DNA of 50,911 nucleotides from Companilactobacillus furfuricola (GTDB taxonomy: Bacteria > Bacillota > Bacilli > Lactobacillales > Lactobacillaceae), in contig NZ_RHNT01000014.1 in the NCBI RefSeq assembly GCF_003946325.1, forward strand, positions 1 through 50,911. Reading direction: 5' to 3'. Position numbers and translations under genes: made by a program. Each line of letters opens with the position of its first letter. Position 1 is the first letter of the stretch. Of this stretch, positions 27,341 to 35,574 are shown piece by piece. Below the pieces are notes generated by a model. That model did no database searches and had not been told where the DNA came from. It saw nothing but the letters and a program-made list of their open reading frames with translations.

Positions 27341-27688
27341 ATGAAATCAACAACACCTGTACAAAAATCAGGCTGGATAGTTTGGTGGATCAATACCGTT
27401 ATCTACTTACTAGTAGAGATCTTAATGGTAGCTGCCCTATCACATGCCTCAGCACTCAGCAACAATCAAATGGACACAGCATTATCTGTAGGATTTTCAG
27501 TCATAATGCCAATCTTCTTACTAGCGATCCAAATCATCTCTTTCTTCATGATCAAATACATCCACAAAGATAACTCGTACATTTATCCAATCATCTTAGT
27601 AGTACTAGCATTCTTTGGACCAACATTATATTTGATCCCAGGAATTTGGGGCATCATGTACGCAAACAGTAACAAATTAAAAAAATAG
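27341..27688 (+). CDS. Small three-helix membrane protein, unknown function
   Basis: 115 aa from the ATG at 27341; GGAGGGG lies just upstream and an earlier in-frame ATG overlaps that site. Hydrophobic segments are at about residues 12-35, 47-70 and 78-105, with lysine-rich ends (final KLKK). I do not recognise a family; it resembles the many small DUF-type membrane proteins of lactobacilli. Its TAG stop coincides with the first bases of an intergenic hairpin element (TAGAGAGCGGA). Confidence 0.65.
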   Translation: MKSTTPVQKSGWIVWWINTVIYLLVEILMVAALSHASALSNNQMDTALSVGFSVIMPIFLLAIQIISFFMIKYIHKDNSYIYPIILVVLAFFGPTLYLIPGIWGIMYANSNKLKK

Positions 27689-27722
27689 AGAGCGGAGCGA
27701 GGTTGATCAGCTGCTGAGGATT
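27686..27722 (+). repeat. Truncated hairpin element, copy B
   Basis: The first ~37 bases of the element family (AGAGAGCGGA..CAGCTGCTGAGGATTAA) directly abut the full copy C. Its leading TAG is the stop codon of the preceding gene. Confidence 0.65.
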
Positions 27723-27728
27723 AAAACA

Positions 27729-27918
27729 CAGAGAGCGGAAGGCGACGGTCAGCTGCTGAGGATTAACGCATGTAGTCGCACAAGGTACTGCGAAGCAGTA
27801 CCGCGACTACGTGTGTTAACCGGAGGCCGCTGTCGCCTGGAGCTCGTTTCAACATCCTTGAGGATAAAGATAAACACCACTATCCAATTACCGCAACATT
27901 AGCTAACAAAAATGGATA
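27729..27918 (+). repeat. Intergenic hairpin element, copy C
   Basis: Full copy. Outer arms are GGCGAC (27741) and GTCGCC (27832). The inner stem is GTAGTCGC/GCGACTAC, and the tip is GTACTGC-GAA-GCAGTAC. The linker with AACATCCTTGAGGATAA follows, then a final CTATCCA/TGGATA pair. A diverged fragment of the linker recurs at 28057-28082. No gene is visible between 27919 and 28228. Confidence 0.7.
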
Positions 27919-28228
27919 CCACAATCAAAACCGCTGCATTTTAAACAAGTAGAAAAAGGAAGCACTATTTTTACTTAGTAATTAAATGGAACGGATACAG
28001 AAATCCAAACACAATTTATTTGAAATGATGAAATAACTTGTTAGCAGCCACTTGGAATCTGTTCCAACATCCTTGAGGATAATGCCATCTTACATCCACA
28101 CAGCGATACTAACCGTTAACTAACAATTAACCTCGTGCCCAATGTCAGACAATCATAGTCTGCATTAAACCTTTCGAGAATGGTGAACAATTCAGTTAAC
28201 TTACAACGGTTATCATCACGATCCATGA

Positions 28229-28283
28229 AACATAAAAGACGATCTTGAAAACAATTTAAGTTTTCAAGGTCGTCTTTTATTAC
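28229..28283. terminator. Long perfect terminator hairpin
   Basis: ATAAAAGACGATCTTGAAAAC pairs with GTTTTCAAGGTCGTCTTTTAT with almost no mismatch. It is downstream of the 45-aa gene on the minus strand. Confidence 0.8.
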
Positions 28284-28297
28284 ATTTGTTTCTTATA

Positions 28298-28435
28298 TTA
28301 AGCAACTTGTGTTTTTAATTTTCCGATAGCTTCTTCAATTGTTGTACCGTTGGCTTTAACGTTTTCGTTGTTTTTATCCACGACAGTAAACAATTGTGAA
28401 TCTGTATCTAAATATACACGATATTTCATATTCAT
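28298..28435 (-). CDS. 45-aa HicB-like mini protein
   Basis: The ATG follows AAATGGAGGTAAACA, a very strong ribosome site. The product reads MNMKYRVYLDTDSQLFTVVD, then a KANGTTIEEAIGKLKTQV helix. That is the pattern of a single HicB-fold unit (beta strands, a 'G-T-x-E-E-A' turn and an alpha helix) with nothing after it: no DNA-binding tail and no HicA toxin nearby. A consensus promoter overlapped by an inverted repeat precedes it and a strong terminator follows, so it is probably a real, regulated gene. Function unknown. Confidence 0.65.
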   Translation of the reverse strand: MNMKYRVYLDTDSQLFTVVDKNNENVKANGTTIEEAIGKLKTQVA

Positions 28436-28467
28436 TGTTTACCTCCATTTATTTTTATTCTTTTGGT

Positions 28468-28510
28468 AACGAATACATTTTATTTTATTCGTTTGTGATT
28501 AATTTGTCAA
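28468..28510 (-). promoter_or_regulatory. Promoter with overlapping palindrome for the 45-aa gene
   Basis: On the minus strand TTGACA (28505-28510), a 17-base spacer and TAAAAT (28482-28487). The inverted repeat AACGAATA-N10-TATTCGTT (28468-28493) covers the -10 box, a classical position for a repressor site. Confidence 0.6.
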
Positions 28511-28714
28511 TCTACTTTTACAAATGTTTTCATTACCTATGTCATGACTATTATATCGCAATTGAATACGGTTGCATAGAATGTGACAAAAATCGTTTTT
28601 AATACTAAGTTCCACAGTATCTTGAAAACGGTTTCTTAAATTATACACATAACTTAAAATCTTTTTCAAATTTATTTTTATTATTTTGATTTTCACTTTT
28701 CCCGCAATACATAA

Positions 28715-28750
28715 AAACTTCAGAACAAGTCTCTGCTCTGAAGTTTTATT
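28715..28750 (-). terminator. Terminator of the SOS operon
   Basis: AACTTCAGA/TCTGAAGTT with a T run on the minus strand. It overlaps the last bases of the 107-aa gene. Confidence 0.75.
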
Positions 28751-29069
28751 TACCATAATGTCCGTGGCTTTTATCTAATTGAATATCCTTTCCAGGATGA
28801 ACTAAATGATCGGTATCTCGATACTCGATGCTCAATTGAGTATGTGCTTTTAGATCACGTAGTATTTCTGAATACAATTTCTCATCGTGTGTAATTTCCA
28901 AAAGATCATAGCTATAAACTAATTTCTCATTTTTCTTAAAGGTTTGTAAGAAAAAGCTATACTTATCAAATAGATGATTATCAACTATCAGTATGTGATA
29001 ACGCCAATTGTATTTACGTAAAAAATGTTTATCAAAGTTTTGAATTAAGGTCTTCGATTCTTTTAGCAC
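28746..29069 (-). CDS. Unknown 107-aa protein, third gene of the SOS operon
   Basis: Starts at a GTG (29069) with AAAGGTG seven bases upstream, 13 bases after the polymerase stop codon, so it is clearly co-transcribed. The sequence is soluble, rich in charged and aromatic residues, with segments RKYNWRYHILIVDN and LEITHDEKLYSEILRDLKAHT. It ends in a histidine-containing tail (DKSHGHYGK). I recognise no domain. Its place behind a Y-family polymerase and under an SOS promoter suggests an accessory role in damage tolerance; this is inference from context only. Confidence 0.65.
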   Translation of the reverse strand: MLKESKTLIQNFDKHFLRKYNWRYHILIVDNHLFDKYSFFLQTFKKNEKLVYSYDLLEITHDEKLYSEILRDLKAHTQLSIEYRDTDHLVHPGKDIQLDKSHGHYGK

Positions 29070-29082
29070 TGTATTTCACCTT

Positions 29083-30375
29083 TTAAGCTTGATGGCCACC
29101 GACTAACTTGCTGCGGTCAATGGCAGTACCAGCTGATAATTTACTGTATCCACGTACGATCGCTTTATAGCCGTACCTATCTCTGATCTGATCGATAGTA
29201 TGTTCCAAACGCAAATTAGTATCGTATTGGTGCACATCTTCAAATAATGACATTTGTAAAGAGTTCGGATGACTAACGCGGTTGACCCGCACACCTAAAC
29301 TTCGTAGAGCCTCACCCTGCCATTTCTTCTCGAACAAGTACTTAGTTGCTCTGATCAGATCATTAGTTTGATTAGTTGGATCGACTTTGGTCTGTGCTCC
29401 CCAGCCGTTCTTTCCCGCCACATTTGGTTGTGCAAAGCCAACTTGGATGCCAATGACTTCTCCAAGAACTTTATGCTTACGTAAACGAGTCGCAACTTGA
29501 TCCGCGATTTCAAATAAAACTGTTTCAATATCTTCCTTAGTAATGTAATCCCGCATCAAAACTTGACTATTTCCATAACCTTTATTATCCGATCTAGGAA
29601 CGTAACGCTTGGCTAGATCAGAATAATCGATCCCCCAACTGTGAAAATACAAAGCATCCCCTAAAACACCAAATTTCTTATTCAATTTCTTGCGATCAGC
29701 ATGAGCTAGATCATAAATCGAGTGGATCCCCATTCGTTCTAATTTGGCAGCCGTTTTCGCACCGATCGACCAAAAATCAGTCAATGAAGGTATCTTCCAA
29801 ATAGTCTCTGGAACTTCTTCATAAGTCCACGTGGCCCACCAAGGAGCTTGGACTTTAGCAGCATTATCTAACGCTAATTTGGCCATGAGCGGATTAGGAC
29901 CAATACCAATAGTCGTAACGATCCCGGTTTCTTTAAAAACCTTATCTTGGATCTTTGCGGCGATCTCTTCGTTGCTTCCAAATAGCTTATGGCTGTGAGT
30001 AACATCGATGAAAGATTCATCGACACTGTAAACAAACCAATGAGCATCATCAGTGAACTGTCGAAAAATTTGATTGACTCGATAATTCAAACGAATATAG
30101 TCTGCCATATGCGGTGAAACTAATTGAATATCCATATTAGGCCTGATCTCAAACTTACGGGTCCCTAATTTGACCCCGTAGTCTTTCTTAGTATCAGGTG
30201 ATGCTGCCAGTACTAGTCCTCCATTAGATTCAGTGCGGGATAAAACTGCTATCTTGGAAGCTAGTGGGTGCTCTGCTCTTCTGATAGCCTCAGTACTTGC
30301 ATAAAAAGACTTGCAATCGATACACATGATATCTCTGATCGGCAATCGACTTGGATCATCAAAGGGTGTTATCAT
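29083..30375 (-). CDS. Y-family DNA polymerase (UmuC/UvrX-type)
   Basis: 430 aa. Catalytic features of the Y family: DIMCIDCKSFYAS with the first acidic residue near the N-terminus, YSVDESFIDVT with the DE pair near residue 120, GIGPNPLMAKLALDNAAK in the finger/palm, and a helix-hairpin-helix thumb (SIGAKTAAKLERMGI). A little-finger domain occupies the last ~170 residues. It performs error-prone bypass of lesions. Its start overlaps the end of the YolD-like gene by 17 bases. Such YolD-UmuC pairs occur on plasmids, phages and chromosomes of Firmicutes. Confidence 0.92.
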   Translation of the reverse strand: MITPFDDPSRLPIRDIMCIDCKSFYASTEAIRRAEHPLASKIAVLSRTESNGGLVLAASPDTKKDYGVKLGTRKFEIRPNMDIQLVSPHMADYIRLNYRVNQIFRQFTDDAHWFVYSVDESFIDVTHSHKLFGSNEEIAAKIQDKVFKETGIVTTIGIGPNPLMAKLALDNAAKVQAPWWATWTYEEVPETIWKIPSLTDFWSIGAKTAAKLERMGIHSIYDLAHADRKKLNKKFGVLGDALYFHSWGIDYSDLAKRYVPRSDNKGYGNSQVLMRDYITKEDIETVLFEIADQVATRLRKHKVLGEVIGIQVGFAQPNVAGKNGWGAQTKVDPTNQTNDLIRATKYLFEKKWQGEALRSLGVRVNRVSHPNSLQMSLFEDVHQYDTNLRLEHTIDQIRDRYGYKAIVRGYSKLSAGTAIDRSKLVGGHQA

Positions 30376-30751
30376 CTAACCACCACTTTTGAGAAGGTAC
30401 TGTTGTTGCATAGCGAATATCTTCAACTTGCAGTCTTCTCGTTGTTCCTTCTTCTAACAAAACATAGATCTGACCGGCATTAAATCCGATCACCTGACCT
30501 TTGATCTCTGGGATGAAACTATTAACTTCGATCGTATTCATTTGAATACTGATCATTGCACCATCTTCCCAAGCAGAGGCCAGATTACGACTAATTTGTT
30601 GCTGATCCATCTGTGGCTTTATTTCCTTATCAGTCTCTTGGGTCCTTGATTTCTCCATAAAGGCACTATGATCAGACAATAACCAGCCCATCCATTTCAG
30701 CATGCCTCGATCGTTATACAACCACTTTTCCCGTGGGACAATTTGTTCCAT
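30359..30751 (-). CDS. YolD-like protein
   Basis: 130 aa from the ATG at 30751 (MEQIVPREKWLYNDRGMLKW). The N-terminal 'DRGMLKWMGWLLSDH' is the short element seen at the start of YolD-like proteins. The middle is a charged linker (about 35-55) and the C-terminal half is beta-rich: VNSFIPEIKGQVIGFNAGQIYV. YolD-like proteins sit upstream of UmuC-type polymerases and are thought to act as a UmuD-like partner. It is the first gene behind the SOS promoter. Confidence 0.8.
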   Translation of the reverse strand: MEQIVPREKWLYNDRGMLKWMGWLLSDHSAFMEKSRTQETDKEIKPQMDQQQISRNLASAWEDGAMISIQMNTIEVNSFIPEIKGQVIGFNAGQIYVLLEEGTTRRLQVEDIRYATTVPSQKWWLDDNTL

Positions 30752-30776
30752 CTGTATCACCAACCTTTTAGTAATC

Positions 30777-30805
30777 ATTATACGAACACACGTTCGTATT
30801 TTCAA
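30777..30805 (-). promoter_or_regulatory. SOS promoter of the YolD-UmuC operon
   Basis: TTGAAA (30800-30805), exactly 17 bases, then TATAAT (30777-30782). The spacer is almost filled by the LexA operator, so bound repressor would block RNA polymerase outright. Confidence 0.88.
30783..30796. promoter_or_regulatory. LexA (DinR) operator
   Basis: CGAACACACGTTCG fits the Gram-positive SOS box CGAAC-N4-GTTCG with no mismatch, and the symmetry extends to the flanking ATA/TAT. Confidence 0.92.
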
Positions 30806-30838
30806 GTAGTGATCCATATTTATTTTTTTATGCAAAAC

Positions 30839-30882
30839 AAAAAGGCGACGATAAACTCCAAAATGGAATCTATCGTCGCCTT
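30839..30882. terminator. Terminator of the cold-shock gene
   Basis: AAAGGCGACGATAGATTCCA and the matching arm ending TATCGTCGCCTTTTT form a long stem downstream of csp on the minus strand. Confidence 0.8.
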
Positions 30883-30925
30883 TAATTAGATCGAACACTG
30901 CGTTTCGATCTCTTAAAGTAGCTAA

Positions 30926-31126
30926 TTAGTCTTTAACGATGTTAGCTGCTTGTGGTCCACGGTCGCCGTCTTCAACGTCGAATGTAACGTGTTGACCTTC
31001 GTCCAAAGTCTTGAATCCTTCACCTTGGATAGCTGAGAAGTGAGCAAATACGTCACTACCATCTTCGCGAGTAATAAAACCAAAACCTTTATCAGGGTTA
31101 AACCATTTAACTGTTCCTTGTTCCAT
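30926..31126 (-). CDS. csp: Cold-shock protein, CspA family
   Basis: 66 aa, a single cold-shock domain. RNA-binding motifs RNP1 (KGFGFI) and RNP2 (VFAHF) are intact, as is the [13 protein letters not shown] start. It acts as an RNA chaperone that melts secondary structure at low temperature. The ATG at 31126 has TGGAGG ten bases upstream. Highly expressed csp genes usually carry a long untranslated leader, and 31127-31305 holds no other gene, which fits. Confidence 0.95.
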   Translation of the reverse strand: MEQGTVKWFNPDKGFGFITREDGSDVFAHFSAIQGEGFKTLDEGQHVTFDVEDGDRGPQAANIVKD

Positions 31127-31305
31127 GAATGAGAACCTCCAGCGCTTGTGCGCAATATTTTTGCATTGTTAAGCCAAGTTCAGAAAGTAACCATTCATAA
31201 AGAAAAATTAAATCTCTAACTAACTCATAATACAATAATGTGAGTATACAGGTTTTCCCTCAAAATAGATAGTTATTTTGCACAATTAATAATATTTATT
31301 TTTTC

Positions 31306-31380
31306 CAAAAAGAATACAGGACAAAACATCGCTTACTTTCCTAAAATTGAAGCAATGCGACATTCTACCCTGTATTGTTG
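31306..31380 (-). terminator. Large imperfect terminator hairpin after the LPQTG gene
   Basis: AATACAGG (minus strand, near 31376) pairs with CCTGTATT near 31313, with inner partial pairing (GCTT/AAGC), then CTTTTT. Confidence 0.55.
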
Positions 31381-31409
31381 ATTTGTAAATGAGTTATTGA
31401 TCCATTTTT

Positions 31410-34400
31410 CTAGATCAACTTTCTAAATTTCTTTATACCTAGCAACATTACACCTAACATACCTAGACCTAATGCACTGAGAATAAAGGCAAATTTATTA
31501 CCTGTCTGTGGTAATTTGTTACTTTGGATAGGATATAAAGTTGATTTAGCAAAAATTCCTAAACTACGTTTCTTCTGAGAATTGCCAACTTGAACACTAT
31601 CTTTTTCAGAAGTGACATCATTTTGACGTCCGATTAAACTCGTAGCCACCAGCTTATTTTCATTCTGAATGTTGCCATTTGATCTAGCTTCTTCAATATT
31701 GTTTTGAGAAACATTACCAATCAAAGCAAGGTTCACTTTCTTTTCAGTATTAGAAGACATACCTTTATTATTTGAATAAACGCTAGTATTAATACCGTTT
31801 GCAGATGCTCCTGCTGATGTTTGTTCAGAAGTTTGTTCTGTTTTATTATCAGTTGAAGAACCTGTTTCCGATGCAGTTCCGGAATTTGTAGTGCTAGAAG
31901 CACTTCCACTATCGACATTTGTGGAACCACCAGTTGTTGTCCCTGTCCCAGTGTTTCCACTATCAGTTTGTCCTGTTCCTGTACCTCCACTATCAGGATT
32001 AGTTGGTGTAACTTTCTGATAAGTAAGTTGAATGATTGCTGGATCAGGTTTGACCGACACATCGACAGATGGCTCAACTGCTTGATAGCCGGAAACCGTT
32101 GGTGCGGGGATCGTAACTGTGGAACCCACGATCTGATCAGATATCGTAATTGGTTTAGAAATATTATTACCGCTTTGATCGACTGGTTGAACGATTAAAT
32201 CAACGGGATCACCAGTATAAGTAAAATAAATGCCAAAGTTCTTATGTGCAGCTAAAGCACGCTCATCCATCGTATTTTGTGCACTAGGACTATTAAGAAA
32301 TGCTGCATACTGATCTGGTGTGAAAGTATAACTATAATCTGTGTCTGTACCACCAAAATAGTCCCCAGTGGCGTGAACTTTAAGTCCAGTTAACGTGTAG
32401 CCGTCGATGGCGACGTCAGAAGCTGTTGGAAAATTCTTTGCTGGGCTCAATTGTGGTGCAGGTAAACTGCTGACTACTGTTGGTGAATTGAAAACTTTAA
32501 TAACATCCCCTGCTTGATTGACAGCTTCAATTGTAATTGTTGGATCAGGATTTTCCGTATAATAAAAAATCTTCGTAACATCGCCAGTAGGCCAAGCGAT
32601 ATAAGTCATTGGCGTCGTCGAACCATTCTTAGTGGTATCCAATTGATAATAATTAGTGTTAAAGGTATTGCCTGCAGGTCCAAAAAATGGAAGTTTAGCG
32701 GGATCGGTTTGAGGATCAGACGTTTCATCGTCTGCTTCAAGTTGACCTGAGTCGGGATCGATGATCGTCATCGGTGGTCTAATACCTTGTGTTTGGTAAG
32801 TATAGCCATTGTTAGGATCATTCAAATCCCAAGTATTGGTTTCCGTAAGGATATTATTACCAGTAGTCGAATCCACGAACTTATACGTCGTTGTTATCTT
32901 AGGGATCGCATAAATAACATCAACAACCACATCTTGATTTTTAACTGGAACATTCATTTCTCCAGTCAAAGCAGATGGATTCCAAAGTTGATATTGAGAA
33001 ATATTTTTAACTGACTTATTCAACAAATTGATCAATGCAGAAGACCAATTAATAAGCGCTGAAGTATTTGATTCGGCAGTTGTCACAGGAATCAAACTGC
33101 CTAATGGGTTACCAGCAGTATCTACTGCTTGAACGCTCACTGAATGTTCAGCAGTTGGATCGGTCGTAGTTGTTCCCGTATTAATAATATTAATCCCACC
33201 AATTGGTAATTGAGGGAATTTTCCAGAATACAAATAAGAACCACCATGGGCCGGATCGATATCCGTAGCTGAAATATATGGAAAATCGATCGGTGTTTGA
33301 TCCGGTTGAACTGTAATATCAATTGATGAAGTTAGAGGATCATATCCATCTACTGATGGCGCAAAAATATTAGCATTTTGACCAACTTCGCCAATACCAA
33401 CAGAAATGGGATCACCAATATTGTCGCCATTTGGATCAACTGGTTGAACATAAAGAGGTGTTATCTCAGTATTGTACGTCAGCTGATATTCTATATTTTG
33501 ATAATCCCCTAACGTACGGACATCTTTTTGTTGTTGTGCAGTACTGCTATCTAAGAAGGCAGGATATTGATCGATTGTCATGGGATCATTGATGGTTTTA
33601 TTAGGTTGACCTGATAAACTGTTAGCTTCAATGATATTGACGCCTGAAAAAGTATTATTAGCAATATTAATATCTGTTGCAGCAGGCAAATAATCCGAAT
33701 AACTCATTGTTGTTGAAGGAATTTGTGAACTACTGAATGTCTTGAGCAGATCACCATACTGATTAACAGCATCGACTGTAACTGTTGGTGCTGTGGCTTC
33801 TTTGTAATAGAAAATTTTAGTGAAGTCTTGATCTGGCCACTTCGAATAATCTAATGGCGTGACGTTTCCACTTTTAGCCAAATCTAGAACATACTTATCA
33901 CTGTTATAAATCATTCCAGTCGGGCCAAAATATGGAAAATCATCAGGATCACTATCAGCAGTATCTGTTTTATTTGCAACAGTCATGGTATTTCCTGATA
34001 AAATGTCCATTGCCGGGCGAATTCCGGTTGTCCCAAAATCAGATGAGCTTTTGTATGAATATGAATCAGTCTGTTGGGAGATTACTTGACCCGTATCCTC
34101 ATCAACAAATTCATAGTTTGCTTCAACTTTAGGATCCATGAAGTAAATTGAAACTAACAAATTATGACCATTTGCGGTCACAGTTATCGGTGAATCAAGA
34201 TAATCGGGGTTATAAGGTGTGTTCAAATAATCAGCATTGTCACCCATACTTGCTTTAAATCTTAAAAATACTAATGGTTGCCAACTACTAGTCATAATCG
34301 AGTCATTAACACCACTACTAATACTAATGACTTTACTTAATGGCTTGTTGTAATTATCAAAGGCTTGTAGATAAACCACATATAAATTTTCAGATGTGGG

Positions 34401-35039
34401 CGTTGAACCATAATTTGTGACTTTGATACCGGTACTAGGAACTTTAAATGCTGGACTAATCTCACCAGTGGACAGTGAATTATTATCAGATGCACCATTT
34501 GCGGTCCATTCATTTTCCGAGGCTTGATAGATATTTGTAGCGTTGGGATCGGTAGATATCTGATCCTCCCCTTGTCCTGAAGTCTCGCCTGTCGCATCTG
34601 AAGTTAGATCAGTTTCACTATTCGATTGATCTGATGGAGAAGGTACATTTGACGTTGCCGTACTATTGTCGATAGTTGTTGTGTCACTCTTTGATGTACC
34701 GTTGGTTGCACTTGTTGCAGGATCACTGTTTAAGTTAGAACTGTTTATCGAATCATTAACCGAAGACGTACCAGTTATCTCATCATTAGATTGATCAGGT
34801 AGATTAATTTGTGCCACTCCAGTTGATGCATCATTAGAAATCGACGGACTGCTAATTTTTGCAGTATTAGCTGTCACCTCAGTCTCAGTTGAAGTAGTAG
34901 ATGTATCATTTGTCGCCGCTGCGTTTGCTGTACCTGAAATAGACGTAGTTAACAACAAAGAAGCACCACTGAGTACTACCGCAATTGCTAAATCTTTATA
35001 ATTGATCTCGTTTAATCCAAAAATTTTATTATTTCTCAT
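31410..35039 (-). CDS. LPQTG-anchored surface protein with two ~400-aa repeats and MucBP-like segments
   Basis: 1209 aa. Signal peptide 1-~42 (ending GTANAA). A T/S/N/D-rich stalk runs to ~165. Two homologous ~400-residue blocks follow (about 165-575 and 575-985). Each has an N-terminal beta domain, a MucBP-like segment (YEFVDEDTGQVI / YKFVDSTTGNNIL, then TTGIRPAM / TQGIRPPM and DFPYFGP / KLPFFGP), and the markers KIFYY and VQPVD. A G/T/S-rich wall-spanning linker leads to LPQTG, a hydrophobic helix and KKFRKLI, so sortase A should anchor it. MucBP domains bind mucin-type glycans, so adhesion is the likely role. Monocistronic, with AAGGT upstream. Confidence 0.88.
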   Translation of the reverse strand: MRNNKIFGLNEINYKDLAIAVVLSGASLLLTTSISGTANAAATNDTSTTSTETEVTANTAKISSPSISNDASTGVAQINLPDQSNDEITGTSSVNDSINSSNLNSDPATSATNGTSKSDTTTIDNSTATSNVPSPSDQSNSETDLTSDATGETSGQGEDQISTDPNATNIYQASENEWTANGASDNNSLSTGEISPAFKVPSTGIKVTNYGSTPTSENLYVVYLQAFDNYNKPLSKVISISSGVNDSIMTSSWQPLVFLRFKASMGDNADYLNTPYNPDYLDSPITVTANGHNLLVSIYFMDPKVEANYEFVDEDTGQVISQQTDSYSYKSSSDFGTTGIRPAMDILSGNTMTVANKTDTADSDPDDFPYFGPTGMIYNSDKYVLDLAKSGNVTPLDYSKWPDQDFTKIFYYKEATAPTVTVDAVNQYGDLLKTFSSSQIPSTTMSYSDYLPAATDINIANNTFSGVNIIEANSLSGQPNKTINDPMTIDQYPAFLDSSTAQQQKDVRTLGDYQNIEYQLTYNTEITPLYVQPVDPNGDNIGDPISVGIGEVGQNANIFAPSVDGYDPLTSSIDITVQPDQTPIDFPYISATDIDPAHGGSYLYSGKFPQLPIGGINIINTGTTTTDPTAEHSVSVQAVDTAGNPLGSLIPVTTAESNTSALINWSSALINLLNKSVKNISQYQLWNPSALTGEMNVPVKNQDVVVDVIYAIPKITTTYKFVDSTTGNNILTETNTWDLNDPNNGYTYQTQGIRPPMTIIDPDSGQLEADDETSDPQTDPAKLPFFGPAGNTFNTNYYQLDTTKNGSTTPMTYIAWPTGDVTKIFYYTENPDPTITIEAVNQAGDVIKVFNSPTVVSSLPAPQLSPAKNFPTASDVAIDGYTLTGLKVHATGDYFGGTDTDYSYTFTPDQYAAFLNSPSAQNTMDERALAAHKNFGIYFTYTGDPVDLIVQPVDQSGNNISKPITISDQIVGSTVTIPAPTVSGYQAVEPSVDVSVKPDPAIIQLTYQKVTPTNPDSGGTGTGQTDSGNTGTGTTTGGSTNVDSGSASSTTNSGTASETGSSTDNKTEQTSEQTSAGASANGINTSVYSNNKGMSSNTEKKVNLALIGNVSQNNIEEARSNGNIQNENKLVATSLIGRQNDVTSEKDSVQVGNSQKKRSLGIFAKSTLYPIQSNKLPQTGNKFAFILSALGLGMLGVMLLGIKKFRKLI

Positions 35040-35188
35040 AAATAATAGACCTTCTTTTCGAAAATCATTCGCTAAGTGATCTATTTCATAATCCTATTTA
35101 TCCATCTCTTATACTAAGCGGCTTCATCTGCAATTAACAATAAAGAGCATATTTAAATAATTATAATTTTTAAAAAATGAATTACAGC

Positions 35189-35226
35189 AAAAAAATCTCT
35201 GGAGTTTAATTTGCTCCAGAGATTTT
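35189..35226 (-). terminator. Terminator of the 78-aa gene
   Basis: AATCTCTGGAG (35194-35204) and CTCCAGAGATT (35214-35224) form a perfect 11-bp stem, with a T run on the minus strand. Confidence 0.85.
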
Positions 35227-35247
35227 ATTATTTATATGCGTCTTAAA

Positions 35248-35484
35248 TTACTTCTTTAAATTTTTTTCAACGTAGTCTTTGACTTCGTCTTCGCTCATGT
35301 CCAAAAATGGTTTCATGGCTTCGGCAGTCTTATCAGTACTATGGTTATTGCTTTCCATAATATGATCCCAAATTGCATCCCGAACGTCGGTCTTCGAATC
35401 GCTCCAGTCAAATGCATCTTTCATTGGTGTATTTAAAACCTCAGGTTCCTTTGCAATATCTGCATCAGATAGAATTTCTGTCAT
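35248..35484 (-). CDS. Small acidic protein, unknown function
   Basis: 78 aa, behind a clear AAGGAGG. Acidic, helical and without hydrophobic segments: FDWSDSKTDVRDAIWDHIME and then KPFLDMSEDEVKDYVEKNLKK. The C-terminal part resembles a short helix-turn-helix-like or ubiquitin-associated bundle, but I cannot assign a family. It has its own terminator and lies between the LPQTG protein and the WxL-like pair. Confidence 0.65.
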   Translation of the reverse strand: MTEILSDADIAKEPEVLNTPMKDAFDWSDSKTDVRDAIWDHIMESNNHSTDKTAEAMKPFLDMSEDEVKDYVEKNLKK

Positions 35485-35574
35485 GTTAAACAGCCTCCTT
35501 AGATTTACAAGTTCATTATAAGTCTAATTTAAAAAAGTGGCGAACTTAAAGCTCATTTTTTTTAATGATATATA

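Noticed and set aside
28499-28756. 85-aa minus-strand ORF
   Set aside because: It overlaps the terminator of the SOS operon and the promoter of the 45-aa gene.
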